Of a stretch of 64,000 nucleotides of DNA, positions 44,850 to 53,679 are shown piece by piece. How positions within the stretch are numbered: the first letter of the stretch is position 1; the number at the start of each line of letters is the position of its first letter. The DNA lies in NCBI RefSeq assembly GCF_052161655.1, contig NZ_CP197418.1:1364001-1428000 (forward strand). The letters are read 5' to 3'. The position numbers were made by a program, and so were the translations under genes. This DNA comes from Novipirellula sp052161655 (lineage in GTDB: Bacteria; Planctomycetota; Planctomycetia; Pirellulales; Pirellulaceae). The notes below the pieces were generated by a model. That model saw only the letters and a list, made by a program, of their open reading frames with translations, was not told where the DNA came from and ran no database searches.

Positions 44850-46904
44850 TTGATCGAGCTTGGTGAAATTTGCAAGACGTACCAAGTCGGCGACGTTCCG
44901 TTGCCGGTGCTCAAAGGCATCACGCTCGATATTGATGCAGGCGAATACGTTGCGCTGATGGGCACGTCGGGATCAGGGAAGACGACCCTGATGAATCTGT
45001 TGGGCAGCTTGGACCGCACCACAGCGGGCATCTACAAGTTCGCCGATATCGACGTTTCGAGTCTGTCGGGCAGCGAATTGGCGGTGTTTCGCAACCGTCA
45101 CGTTGGCTTCGTTTTTCAAAACTTCAATCTGCTGCCGCGCACGTCGGCGCTTGACAACGTGCTGCTGCCCACGCTTTACGCCACCGATGATCGCCCCCAG
45201 GCCGAGCGAGTCGAGTACGCCAAAAAGTTACTCAGTATCGTCGGCTTGGCGGATCGGATGGACCATGCGCCCAACCAACTCTCTGGCGGTGAACGCCAAC
45301 GCGTGGCCATCGCTCGGGCATTGGTCAATCGTCCTCAATTATTGTTGGCGGATGAACCGACCGGCAATCTGGACTCGAAAACCGAGCAGGAAATCCTCGA
45401 GTTGTTTCGTAAACTGAATCTCGAGCACCGGATCACGTTGGTGGTTGTCACTCATGATGCCGAGGTTGCGCAAAGTGCCGATCGTGTTGTCCACATGAAG
45501 GACGGCATCATTGCGAGTGATCGAACCAACCCGACTTCGCATCCCGCGATTGATGAAAAAGCATCGGCGACGAATCGTGTTTCACTCGACACGCACGCCA
45601 GCGGTCAGGTGCTTGCATCGATCGTCAATGCGATCATAGTGTCGCTTTCGTCACTGCGAACCAATGCACTGCGTACCGTGTTAACGATGTTGGGCGTGAT
45701 CATTGGGGTCGCGTCAGTCGTGAATGTGATGGAACTGAGCAGCGGTTCATCGCGAGCGATCAAAGACACCGTGGCCAGCATGGGGGCGAATATGTTGAAT
45801 GTCTCGTCCACCTACACCCCCAGTTCGGGCCGACGGCGACGTTATGTGCCACTGACCCCGGATGACGTGTCGTTATTAAAAGAACAATGTCCCGCCGTTC
45901 GTTTGACGGCGCCGATCGTTCATGGGCAGGCTCAATTGGTGTACGGTAACCGTCGTTGCCGGCCCACGTTTGTGCTGGGCAGTTCGCCTGATTATCTTCG
46001 AGGACGTAATTGGTCCGAGATGGATATGGGGCAACTCTTTAGCGAAGATGCGGTCTTTGATGCCGAGAAAGTGTGTGTGATTGGTCAAACAGTCGCAAGC
46101 GATCTGTTTGACGATGAATACCCGATTGGAAAAGAGATTCGCGCAAATGGCGTTTCGCTTCGTGTGGTTGGCGTTCTGCAGGCCAAAGGAGGCGATGTGA
46201 TCGGCAATGATCAAGACGACATCATGCTGGCGCCCTGGACCACATTTAAATATCGCATCAACAGCCAATCCAATTCCATCAGTCGAGTGGCCACGTTCGA
46301 GGATCAAATGCCAAAGATGCAATTCGCATCCGTCAAGCGATCGACTCGTAACGAGCATCTGAGCCAAATCTATGTTCAGGCCTTGACGCCCGAGCATGTG
46401 CCGGAAGCACGCGAACAGATCCGCCAAGTGCTCTCACGCCGACATGACGTGGATCCCGACGTCTTCCAAATCCAAGACATCACCGAGGTTTCGAAGGTGA
46501 CCAAACAAGTGGTCTCGGGATTGTCGGCACTTGGATTGATCATCGCAGGCGTTTCGTTATTGGTCGGAGGCGTCGGCATCATGAATATCATGCTTGTCTC
46601 GGTCACTGAACGAACGCGAGAGATTGGACTTCGCATGGCGGTCGGAGCGAATCGCAATGCGATCCTAAGACAGTTTTTAATCGAAGCGACGGTGCTGTGT
46701 CTGATTGGCGGTCTGTTTGGGATCGCGATTGGGCACGCCAGTTCCATGATCATTGGTTGGATGATGGGGTGGCCGAGCGAGATGTCGTTTTGGGCTCCGG
46801 TTGTCGCCGTCGGAGTTGCCGCTACGGTTGGAATTGTTTTCGGTTACTATCCTGCACGTAAAGCTTCGATGCTCGATCCGATCGACGCGCTTCGCTACGA
46901 ATAG
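44850..46904 (+). CDS. MacB-like ABC transporter (ATPase plus FtsX permease)
   Basis: About 684 residues. ATPase with Walker A GTSGSGKTT (about 38-46), signature LSGGERQRVA (about 145) and Walker B LLLADEPTGN; then one helix (SLRTNALRTVLTMLGVIIGV), a periplasmic domain, and three C-terminal FtsX helices. The TTG at 44850 (IELGEICKTYQVGD) is preceded by CGGAG at eight bases and starts at the family's N-terminus; the ATG at 44793 is in the arm of the repeat at 44767-44820, so its extra residues are artefacts. It couples ATP use to efflux from the periplasm through the adaptor. Confidence 0.88.
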   Translation: MIELGEICKTYQVGDVPLPVLKGITLDIDAGEYVALMGTSGSGKTTLMNLLGSLDRTTAGIYKFADIDVSSLSGSELAVFRNRHVGFVFQNFNLLPRTSALDNVLLPTLYATDDRPQAERVEYAKKLLSIVGLADRMDHAPNQLSGGERQRVAIARALVNRPQLLLADEPTGNLDSKTEQEILELFRKLNLEHRITLVVVTHDAEVAQSADRVVHMKDGIIASDRTNPTSHPAIDEKASATNRVSLDTHASGQVLASIVNAIIVSLSSLRTNALRTVLTMLGVIIGVASVVNVMELSSGSSRAIKDTVASMGANMLNVSSTYTPSSGRRRRYVPLTPDDVSLLKEQCPAVRLTAPIVHGQAQLVYGNRRCRPTFVLGSSPDYLRGRNWSEMDMGQLFSEDAVFDAEKVCVIGQTVASDLFDDEYPIGKEIRANGVSLRVVGVLQAKGGDVIGNDQDDIMLAPWTTFKYRINSQSNSISRVATFEDQMPKMQFASVKRSTRNEHLSQIYVQALTPEHVPEAREQIRQVLSRRHDVDPDVFQIQDITEVSKVTKQVVSGLSALGLIIAGVSLLVGGVGIMNIMLVSVTERTREIGLRMAVGANRNAILRQFLIEATVLCLIGGLFGIAIGHASSMIIGWMMGWPSEMSFWAPVVAVGVAATVGIVFGYYPARKASMLDPIDALRYE

Positions 46905-46970
46905 GTCGCTACGAGTAAAACGGTGCCGTCATAGACAAAACTCACTGCACCCAATCGTTTTATCGGCTCC

Positions 46971-47975
46971 ATGACACAATCACGCAATGATAACGACGCG
47001 TCGCAAGCTCCACGGACGTGCGTGTCCGATCGGCGTTTGACTTCGCCAATCACGGTGCGGTGGGCTCATCACCGCAGCGGATGGGGCAATGTGCAGGCCG
47101 TCGTGTCCGAGCAGCTGCTTCATCCTGAGGGCGAGTGTTTATTTTTTGGCGAGCTCGAAGATGCGCTGTTTCAAATCGGCCCCTTCCGCAAATCATGGAT
47201 CGGAGTGGCTCATCAAACTTTTCAGGCGCCGCCGCACATGGCTGCGGTGCACGGTGGACGCTCGGATCTTGAATTTCTGTTGAACTACCATCCCAATTTG
47301 AGTTTGAGTCTGCCGAATTGCCGAGGGATTTTCACGCTCTCCGAACACGTGGCGTTTCAACTTCGCGATCGCTTGACCGTCCCCATCGAAGTGCTTCGCC
47401 TTCCGACGGAGCTGGCGGTGCCGCAGTTTTCGTATCAGGCGTACGAAGCCAACCGGCGAAAAACGCTCGTCCAGTTAGGATGTTGGCTGAGACGGTTTTA
47501 TCCGATCTACGATATGCCTGTCCGAGGATTTCGCCGAATGTGGTTGACCGGCGGCGACTTTGATCATCGACATGCGGTTGGGTGTGAGGGGGGACGAAAG
47601 CGGCGGTGGGTTCACGTGAAGTGTCCTCCGCGACTATCCAACGAAGCGTTCGACGATTTGCTTTCCAAGAACATCATGCTTGTCGGATTGTGGGAGGCCA
47701 ATGCAAATAATTCGATTGTCGAATGCATTGCCCGTGGCACGCCGGTGCTTACAAATCCGCTGCCCGCGGTGCGAGAATATCTCGGGGACGACTATCCCTT
47801 TTACTTCGAAGATTTGAGGGAAGCTGCGGTCAAGTTGCGAAACAATGAACTGATCCAAGAAACCGCCGCGTATCTGCAGCGACGCAAAGCACATTTGTGG
47901 TCCACCGAGACTTTCATCCAAAGGTTGATTCAGTCGGATATCTATACGTCGTTGCCCGGACCCCGCAAAGAGTAG
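46971..47975 (+). CDS. Glycosyltransferase-like protein (GT1/GT4-like)
   Basis: 334 residues with the feel of a GT-B enzyme: N-terminal part with VRWAHHRSGWGNVQ and IGVAHQTFQAPPH; C-terminal part with VGLWEANANNSIVECIARGTPVLTNPLPAVREYLG, which parallels the donor-site E-x7-E of GT4 enzymes (E at SIVECIARGTP). No signal peptide. Start ATG at 46971 follows the exporter operon by 66 bp in the same direction and may be co-transcribed. Confidence 0.65.
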   Translation: MTQSRNDNDASQAPRTCVSDRRLTSPITVRWAHHRSGWGNVQAVVSEQLLHPEGECLFFGELEDALFQIGPFRKSWIGVAHQTFQAPPHMAAVHGGRSDLEFLLNYHPNLSLSLPNCRGIFTLSEHVAFQLRDRLTVPIEVLRLPTELAVPQFSYQAYEANRRKTLVQLGCWLRRFYPIYDMPVRGFRRMWLTGGDFDHRHAVGCEGGRKRRWVHVKCPPRLSNEAFDDLLSKNIMLVGLWEANANNSIVECIARGTPVLTNPLPAVREYLGDDYPFYFEDLREAAVKLRNNELIQETAAYLQRRKAHLWSTETFIQRLIQSDIYTSLPGPRKE

Positions 47976-48002
47976 CCCCAACTCGTCCTAAATCAAGCAA
48001 GT

Positions 48003-48099
48003 CTTAATCATAATCTTACTCTTAATCCCGTCTGCGCAAGCCTCGCTGGACCAGAGACCCCCAGAGAAGATTAGGATTAAGAGTAAGATTATGATTAAG
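48003..48099. repeat. Palindromic repeat, family I (ATTAAGAGTAAGATT type)
   Basis: Perfect 26-nt arms (CTTAATCATAATCTTACTCT plus six) around 45 nt. Related diverged tracts are at about 12584-12616 and 12819-12862. Lies between convergent genes. Confidence 0.85.
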
Positions 48100-48213
48100 A
48101 ATCGCAAGGAGACGAACTCGCGTTTTATCCAGATTAAAACTTCCGCTACCCTAACATCCATTCTGGACAAAGCATCAGCGGCCAGGCACTGGATTTAAGC
48201 CAGTCCGCCCTCT

Positions 48214-48888
48214 TCACTGCGACGGGGATTCTAGACCGACCTTGACTGCGAAATCCTGGAAATCCTCGACGCCTCGATGTTCCAAGCCGAGGGCCTTCAG
48301 CGTTGCATTTAACTCGTCGCTGCTTGTGATCAAACGATCGAAGTCGACGGAGATGATGTCGGCTCGATCAATGCCAACCGGGTTTTGGTAAAGGCGGTGG
48401 ATGTCGGCACACGATTGCTTACGGAACCACTCGCCAGCGAGGCTATTCGCTTGCTCGGCTGCGACGCTCTCACGCCATTTTCTCTCGAGCATCAGTATTC
48501 GTAAGCCTGGGAAAAGCGATTTCCAAACTAAGGCAGTAGCTGAATTACGAGGATCCTTCCATCCCCAAGGCTGGTCTCGGTTTTCGCCCGCCCAGAACCG
48601 CTGTTGGATTGCTTCGACATCGATCGATCGCAGAATCGTGTCGAGATTCGCGGACATTCGATCGTTGTGATTGCGAAATTGCACGACTCCTTTTGGTGCA
48701 TGTGGAAAGTCGATCGTCGAGGACAATATTTGATTGTTTGCGTCTCGGAAACTAGCGGATTCATGAAACTTGCGATCTTTCATCGGACCTGCATCCGCCC
48801 CCAAAAACACACCGCAGTGTCTCAGCATCTTTGCCAACAAACTGGTGCCTGATCCCGGACAACCGCAAATTAAGATTGGCTCATGCAT
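48214..48888 (-). CDS. Sulfotransferase family protein
   Basis: About 224 residues. PAPS 5'-phosphosulfate loop ICGCPGSGTSLLAKML (about residues 6-21), then QPWGWKDPRNS (about 110), which fits the 3'-phosphate region in this subfamily. It transfers sulfate to sugars or small molecules. The start MHEPILICG at 48888 lies 5 bp beyond the stop of the glycosyltransferase upstream; an alternative ATG at 48954 would overlap it by 62 bases. Last gene of the minus-strand sugar cluster. Confidence 0.8.
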   Translation of the reverse strand: MHEPILICGCPGSGTSLLAKMLRHCGVFLGADAGPMKDRKFHESASFRDANNQILSSTIDFPHAPKGVVQFRNHNDRMSANLDTILRSIDVEAIQQRFWAGENRDQPWGWKDPRNSATALVWKSLFPGLRILMLERKWRESVAAEQANSLAGEWFRKQSCADIHRLYQNPVGIDRADIISVDFDRLITSSDELNATLKALGLEHRGVEDFQDFAVKVGLESPSQ

Positions 48889-48892
48889 CAAT

Positions 48893-50185
48893 TTAAATCG
48901 ACCGCTGGGTTGCCGTGGAGATGCGCTGCTCTGGGATGTAAGGTTGGTAGGCAACCATTTCCACCCGCTGCTGTGGAAGCAAACGGTAGGTGATGTTTCG
49001 CCAGTGTGCTTGGCGTGTAAAGATCGCCTTGATCGTCCAGTACACGTGAGCCACCTGGCAGACCGGAATCAACACGAACACTCGTATCGACTTCGCTAAT
49101 CCCATCGGCGCTAAATGGTTGTCACTACTGCGACAGCGAATCGCGTGGCTGACCGCACGCTCGGTGGATCGGAATCCGGCGAACATGACAAGATTGGATA
49201 ACAGCATCGACAATCCCATCGACGAGGCCGCGATAGCGTTCTTGGTCATCAAGGCGATCAGGAAAACCGCCAGCGAGGTTGCCAGCAGCGCCACCATCGC
49301 AACCGCGTGAACCACGGTGTTGATAAACGTTTTCTCATAAATCCGGGACCACGTTAACATCCGAGTCACATACCGTCCGGCGAAGGCCGTCGTGCACGGG
49401 TCTCGATTCACCATAATCAATCTGGGGTCAAAGTAGACTTTTAGTCCAAGTCGATCGAATGCCGATTTGATCGGCCCATCATCGACGACTGAGGTCATCC
49501 ATATTTCAATCAGCCCCGATCGTTTCAGATCGGATAGTCGCATCGCACACGTACCCGCCCATGGGTTGGCATTGATCGCTGTAGCGGCAATCGCACCCGA
49601 ATTCCAAATGCTTCGTAGCAGCGAACCGGCGTCGATGCCATCGGGAGCGTACCATTGGTTTCCTGTGGCGACACCTATTTTGGGATTCACCAGCGGTCGC
49701 ACTGCATCACGTAGCCAATGTCGATGGGGGACGACGTCGGCGTCAACCAGGACCACCACTTCACTATCGCGGCGGATTTGCTGTGCCGCTTGAATTAAGG
49801 AACTGCATTTTAGACTGCATGTCGACGAGGGCTCCTGTAACTCAAGGATCTTCAAGCGGTCGGCAGCGTCGTCGGTCAATTTGACCTCTTGAGTCACTTG
49901 CCAAGCAGGATCTTGGCGACTGTCGATCACCACGATGATCTCAAAGTCGTCGTATGCTTGGTTGAGCAAACTTTGCAAATTTAACTGTAGCCGTGGGTCG
50001 CGCCCACGCAACGACATCAGCACGGAAGCTTTGGGGGCAAAGGTGCAAGCGGAGGCGTTATCGGATACCGCAATCCGCATGCGAACGATTTGGGCGTCAA
50101 AGAACCAAGCCACGGCAAAGTGCACCAGCGACCAGACGAAAAGCGTCGAGCCGATCAATATCGCGAATTGGGTGAAGGAAATCAT
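48893..50185 (-). CDS. Membrane GT2 glycosyltransferase (ceramide glucosyltransferase-like)
   Basis: 430 residues: N-terminal helix (about 8-30), GT-A domain starting ASVLMSLRGRDPRLQLNL, VVIDSRQD, metal-binding LVDADVVPHRHW, TCAMRLSDLKRSG, DDGPI (D in place of ED), then YVTRMLTW for the Q/RxxRW position and three C-terminal helices (about 295-405). It is a paralogue of the gene at 60609-61913 (shared SSTCSLKCSS/AESCSLKCSS, TGNQWY/TGNRWY). Likely makes a lipid-linked or surface glycan. Confidence 0.85.
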   Translation of the reverse strand: MISFTQFAILIGSTLFVWSLVHFAVAWFFDAQIVRMRIAVSDNASACTFAPKASVLMSLRGRDPRLQLNLQSLLNQAYDDFEIIVVIDSRQDPAWQVTQEVKLTDDAADRLKILELQEPSSTCSLKCSSLIQAAQQIRRDSEVVVLVDADVVPHRHWLRDAVRPLVNPKIGVATGNQWYAPDGIDAGSLLRSIWNSGAIAATAINANPWAGTCAMRLSDLKRSGLIEIWMTSVVDDGPIKSAFDRLGLKVYFDPRLIMVNRDPCTTAFAGRYVTRMLTWSRIYEKTFINTVVHAVAMVALLATSLAVFLIALMTKNAIAASSMGLSMLLSNLVMFAGFRSTERAVSHAIRCRSSDNHLAPMGLAKSIRVFVLIPVCQVAHVYWTIKAIFTRQAHWRNITYRLLPQQRVEMVAYQPYIPEQRISTATQRSI

Positions 50186-50210
50186 GCGTTCAATAAAAAG
50201 GACAACGACG

Positions 50211-51170
50211 TTAACGGCCCGGTGAGTGAGTGTCGTGGATCGCTCTGCGATCCAACACGTTTGATCGCGGAGCGATCAACGACAATCCGACCATGCTGCC
50301 TAGTAGCAACGCGAAACGGAATAAGTCTTTGCCAAACTGCAGCGTCGCAAACTGGATCTTGTGGACTCCTCTATCGTCCATTCGCCAATCGGGCGTACTT
50401 CCTGACAGCAAGTTTCGGCCGCCGGCAAGTCGTTGGTTTTCGCGGGCTTCCGGGCCACTGACATACACCGACAAGCGGCCGCCCGACACGTGTGAGTAGC
50501 CATGTTTTTGGTGGATTACCGGGGCGACCTTGCTGAGGTCCACGACGGGAATTCGAGCGCTCTTGCTGTGCCAGACCATCCAATTGTCCCAGTTGCCTCG
50601 GCCGATTGCAAAAGGGGGAATGTCTTGGTACAGGTCGACGGGGAATACGAAATAGTCTTTGCAGACGATCGAAGCGCCAGTCCCATCGGACTCGATTCTT
50701 TGAAAACAGTCGGCGATCCAATCGTCGTTGTCGTGATCGACATCGGCGGGCATTTCTAACTCGGTGCGTTGTCCAATCGCAAGCCAGGACTTCCATTCAG
50801 ATTGCATCAATTGATCCGCGGCAAGAACGAATCGCTGGTCCAAAATGATATCAGCGTTAACGAACGCTCTTACTGCCCCTCGCCCCTGTGACGCGGCGAT
50901 GCGGAAAACATCATCCAGCAGCGGAGTGCCGTGCTCGTTTGTTTTGCTGATGTGATGGCATTGGGATTTGACGTGAATGTCGGCGGGAATGTCCGAATCC
51001 GAAAACAGAATAATCTCGACTTGCGGCTCGAGTGCCCTCCAGCTGGCGATCGCGTTGCGTTGGTGTGCGTCGGCTTCGCCTTCGAACGGTTTCAGCACAG
51101 TGAACAACGTCAACAGCGGCGCATCGACTCGCCTCTTTTTCGTCTTCGCTGTGACAAGCATTGAATTCAT
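50211..51170 (-). CDS. Predicted glycosyltransferase
   Basis: About 319 residues with a GT-A-like fold: LLTLFTVLKPFEGEADAHQR start, IILFSDSDIP, AFVNADIILDQRF (DxD-like NAD). FVFPVDLYQDIPPFAIGRGNWDNW is the acceptor side. It matches uncharacterised planctomycete sugar-transferase-like proteins. ATG at 51170 lies two bases after the GT8 stop. The last about 17 residues are encoded by the family B repeat at 50232-50283 (LIAPRSNVLDRRAIHDTHS), so the natural C-terminus was probably changed by repeat insertion. Confidence 0.65.
   Translation of the reverse strand: MNSMLVTAKTKKRRVDAPLLTLFTVLKPFEGEADAHQRNAIASWRALEPQVEIILFSDSDIPADIHVKSQCHHISKTNEHGTPLLDDVFRIAASQGRGAVRAFVNADIILDQRFVLAADQLMQSEWKSWLAIGQRTELEMPADVDHDNDDWIADCFQRIESDGTGASIVCKDYFVFPVDLYQDIPPFAIGRGNWDNWMVWHSKSARIPVVDLSKVAPVIHQKHGYSHVSGGRLSVYVSGPEARENQRLAGGRNLLSGSTPDWRMDDRGVHKIQFATLQFGKDLFRFALLLGSMVGLSLIAPRSNVLDRRAIHDTHSPGR
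50232..50283. repeat. Dispersed palindromic repeat, family B, in a gene end
   Basis: GTCGTGGATCGCTCTGCGATC on one side, GATCGCGGAGCGATCAACGA on the other. Read through by the glycosyltransferase above. Confidence 0.75.
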
Positions 51171-51172
51171 CA

Positions 51173-52228
51173 CTAAGCCCACACCGATGCGATTTTACGA
51201 GACGTGACGGTTGTTTTTTTGATCACATTGACCATTCGCCGATTGAACCAATGTTGAAAACTTGGATTGGGTTTGGGGGGACGCCAATCGTGCCACGCGG
51301 TATCGGCGAGTCCCTCGTAAAACACTTCGCTTCGAGGATGATTCGATCCCGCTTGCCATGGTTTAAACTCTGTCGTGAAGTGCACAATCGCGGGGTTGGT
51401 TTTCATTTCGATCCACTGTTGACGATCGATCGGCGCATGGGCGGCTGTTGGATATTCAAAGACGTGGGCGCCCTGATTCCAGCGTGGTTCAAAACGGCCC
51501 CATTGGCCGTGGCAGAGCACGTTCAACGCGTATTGATCCCAGCACCATACATGATTTTGATTGTCACGCAGGATTTTCAGTAGCCGTTCGGCCACGTTCT
51601 CATCACGCCAACGCTGAATGTTCAACACCATCACGCCGCTGTTGAAATACTCCGCTGCACCATCCAGACCCAATGGGCGATAGTTGGGAATCGGCCGCAA
51701 CGTCGCCATGTAGGGGTTGGCGAGGCGGTAGTTCTCGCATCCTTTCTTGGCGTCAATAAAGGGACACGCTGCGTCGGCGGTGGCAAGGCAGTAGTGTTGC
51801 TCGATCGGCAGATCCCAAAGACTCGTAATGTCCTCCTTTATGAACAGGTCGCAGTCCAAATAGATCGCTTTGGTGACGTCGCTTGGAACCAGTTCGGCGG
51901 TGAGTAGCCGAAAGTAGGCGGTGTGCGAAATGTGATGCGAAATCGAGAGATCGGAAACGATATTCAAGTCAGGCTTGATGGGATGGATTTCGATTGGTTC
52001 GCCATAAAGTGTTTGCTCAAGCAGCGACCAGTTTTCGTCAGCGATTTCACCTGTCAGCAAGAACAAACGAATTTGGACTCCAGCGGCGAGATGACGACAG
52101 GCACTTTTTAAGGTTACCGCCAGCGGCATCACGTAGGCATCGTCCGCAGCGCATACCACATCGATCCGTTTCACGTATTGTGATTCGGGCGATCGATTCT
52201 CGGTAAGAGATTGGGGGAACTGTTTCAT
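51173..52228 (-). CDS. Glycosyltransferase family 8
   Basis: 351 residues. GT8 marks: IDVVCAADDAYVMPLAVTLKS start, KAIYLDCDLFIKEDI (DxD), EYFNSGVMVLNIQRWRDENV, WCWDQYALNVLC and AIVHFTTEFKPW near the end. Retaining transfer of a hexose from a nucleotide sugar. No signal peptide. Start is ATG at 52228, six bases after the stop of the gene upstream. Confidence 0.92.
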   Translation of the reverse strand: MKQFPQSLTENRSPESQYVKRIDVVCAADDAYVMPLAVTLKSACRHLAAGVQIRLFLLTGEIADENWSLLEQTLYGEPIEIHPIKPDLNIVSDLSISHHISHTAYFRLLTAELVPSDVTKAIYLDCDLFIKEDITSLWDLPIEQHYCLATADAACPFIDAKKGCENYRLANPYMATLRPIPNYRPLGLDGAAEYFNSGVMVLNIQRWRDENVAERLLKILRDNQNHVWCWDQYALNVLCHGQWGRFEPRWNQGAHVFEYPTAAHAPIDRQQWIEMKTNPAIVHFTTEFKPWQAGSNHPRSEVFYEGLADTAWHDWRPPKPNPSFQHWFNRRMVNVIKKTTVTSRKIASVWA

Positions 52229-52234
52229 CGTTCG

Positions 52235-53551
52235 CTAAGTTGCATCCGTGCCACTGGCTTTTGATTTGGAAACCCATTGCAGGATTTTTTCTCGCGTGCG
52301 AACCACGGGGCCCGCAATTGGATGACTTCGGATCGTGTCAAAAATTTGGTGGGCTTCCCCGAGCTCGGATTGCAGTTGTTGGATTGTCCCACGGAGCAAT
52401 TGGATTTCGCGTTGTGCATCCGCCAATTCGATCGGCAACATGCCGGTGTCGTTCAGCGTAGCAGCGGCACGCTCGGGGAAAATCGATTCTGCACACAGCA
52501 GCGGCGTTGTGTTGCTCAGCGGTGGCAACAACGCCGGTGGGAACTGCAGCGGTTGCGGTTGCTCTGCCATTGCGGCTGCATGGTCGCACATTGCGTTGAT
52601 CAGCATCAGCATGCGGTCGGTGGCGCTGACATCGTGTTGCAAGGAATCGGCAAGCACGCTGTTCTGCAAATGCATTCGCTCGGCGGGCGGATTTCGCAGT
52701 TGCGAAAGCGTGCTGTCGAGTTGATCTTTGCACGTGACTCGCCAAGCGGCGTCCACATACAGCGGGCTGTTGGTGTAATCCAAGATCGCGGTAGGTTTGC
52801 CGATCAACATCGATTCAAGCTGGGCCGTCGAAGGCGTCGTCAACGTCGCATCGGCTCGGCGAAGCGCAGTGATCAAGTCCTCGCCCTGGGTATCCCGAAG
52901 CTCGTTCTCGACGCCAACGACGCGGTCCATTCCCCCAGTCAATCGCCAGATCAATTCGATCGGCCGGTTACCAACCGTGCCGGTGCGTTGTGCCCAATCT
53001 TTGACATCGATGAGCGATTGGGCGATCTGCTGACGCTGTGATTCGGTGAATCCCGGCCATTTGGCGGTCATCACCAGCAGACGCAGCGGTTGGTCGGATC
53101 GATATTCCGGCGAGTCTTGATCCTCGGGCGAGGATTTGGGACGAAGGTGATCCAGGCGAGGAATGCCGACGACTTCCAGCTTGTCGGCGTTGCCCCACGC
53201 GGACAGCGTTCTCGCTTGCGAGGCTCCGATACATGCCGCCTTGTGACAGAGAATGGGCCGCATTGTCCACGGGCAAGCTGGTTCCGTTTCGCGGTTCTGC
53301 CAAGCGTTCCGCCACTCCAAGATGCCGTCAATCGCATAAAGCGTCGCCACGTTTCGGCGTTTCAGATCGTGGATGGCGGTGCGGAATCGCTCGAAGTGTT
53401 CCGAAAAGAAAATGGCCAAGTCGCCAGGCCGGGCCTCTTGGGTCACCACATCAGGCGGTGCGATGCGAATCGGCACTCGTTGCACCAGCGGCCGCGCGTG
53501 ATGCGCTACTTCTGGTTCGGTTCCCACATAAAAGATTGTTCCCGTTGCCAC
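52235..53551 (-). CDS. Glycosyltransferase-like (GT-B type) protein with C-terminal coiled coil
   Basis: 438 residues. LYAIDGILEWRNAW and KLEVVGIPRLDHL in the middle resemble the donor/acceptor junction of CDP-glycerol/GT-B polymerases; LLVMTAKWPGF begins the second half; TALRRADATLTTPSTAQLESMLIGKPTAILDY is a donor-site-like run. The C-terminal about 60 residues (ELADAQREIQLLRGTIQQLQ) form a coiled coil ending with RTREKILQW, as seen in rhamnan-synthesis proteins. Role inferred only from context in the sugar cluster. Confidence 0.55.
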   Translation of the reverse strand: MATGTIFYVGTEPEVAHHARPLVQRVPIRIAPPDVVTQEARPGDLAIFFSEHFERFRTAIHDLKRRNVATLYAIDGILEWRNAWQNRETEPACPWTMRPILCHKAACIGASQARTLSAWGNADKLEVVGIPRLDHLRPKSSPEDQDSPEYRSDQPLRLLVMTAKWPGFTESQRQQIAQSLIDVKDWAQRTGTVGNRPIELIWRLTGGMDRVVGVENELRDTQGEDLITALRRADATLTTPSTAQLESMLIGKPTAILDYTNSPLYVDAAWRVTCKDQLDSTLSQLRNPPAERMHLQNSVLADSLQHDVSATDRMLMLINAMCDHAAAMAEQPQPLQFPPALLPPLSNTTPLLCAESIFPERAAATLNDTGMLPIELADAQREIQLLRGTIQQLQSELGEAHQIFDTIRSHPIAGPVVRTREKILQWVSKSKASGTDAT

Positions 53552-53679
53552 CGCGGGCCCGTCCGTGAGGGGTAATGCGTCGCGTCTTGATCAAAATTCG
53601 CAGTCGATCAAGTCGTTTTTTGTTACAGCAACTATCGCCTATCGAGCAAAACCGATCAAGTGGGACGCGATTGACTCGA

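Noticed and set aside
52277..53041. 254-codon plus-strand frame
   Set aside because: Antisense to the GT-B-like gene at 52235-53551; no motif or start signal.
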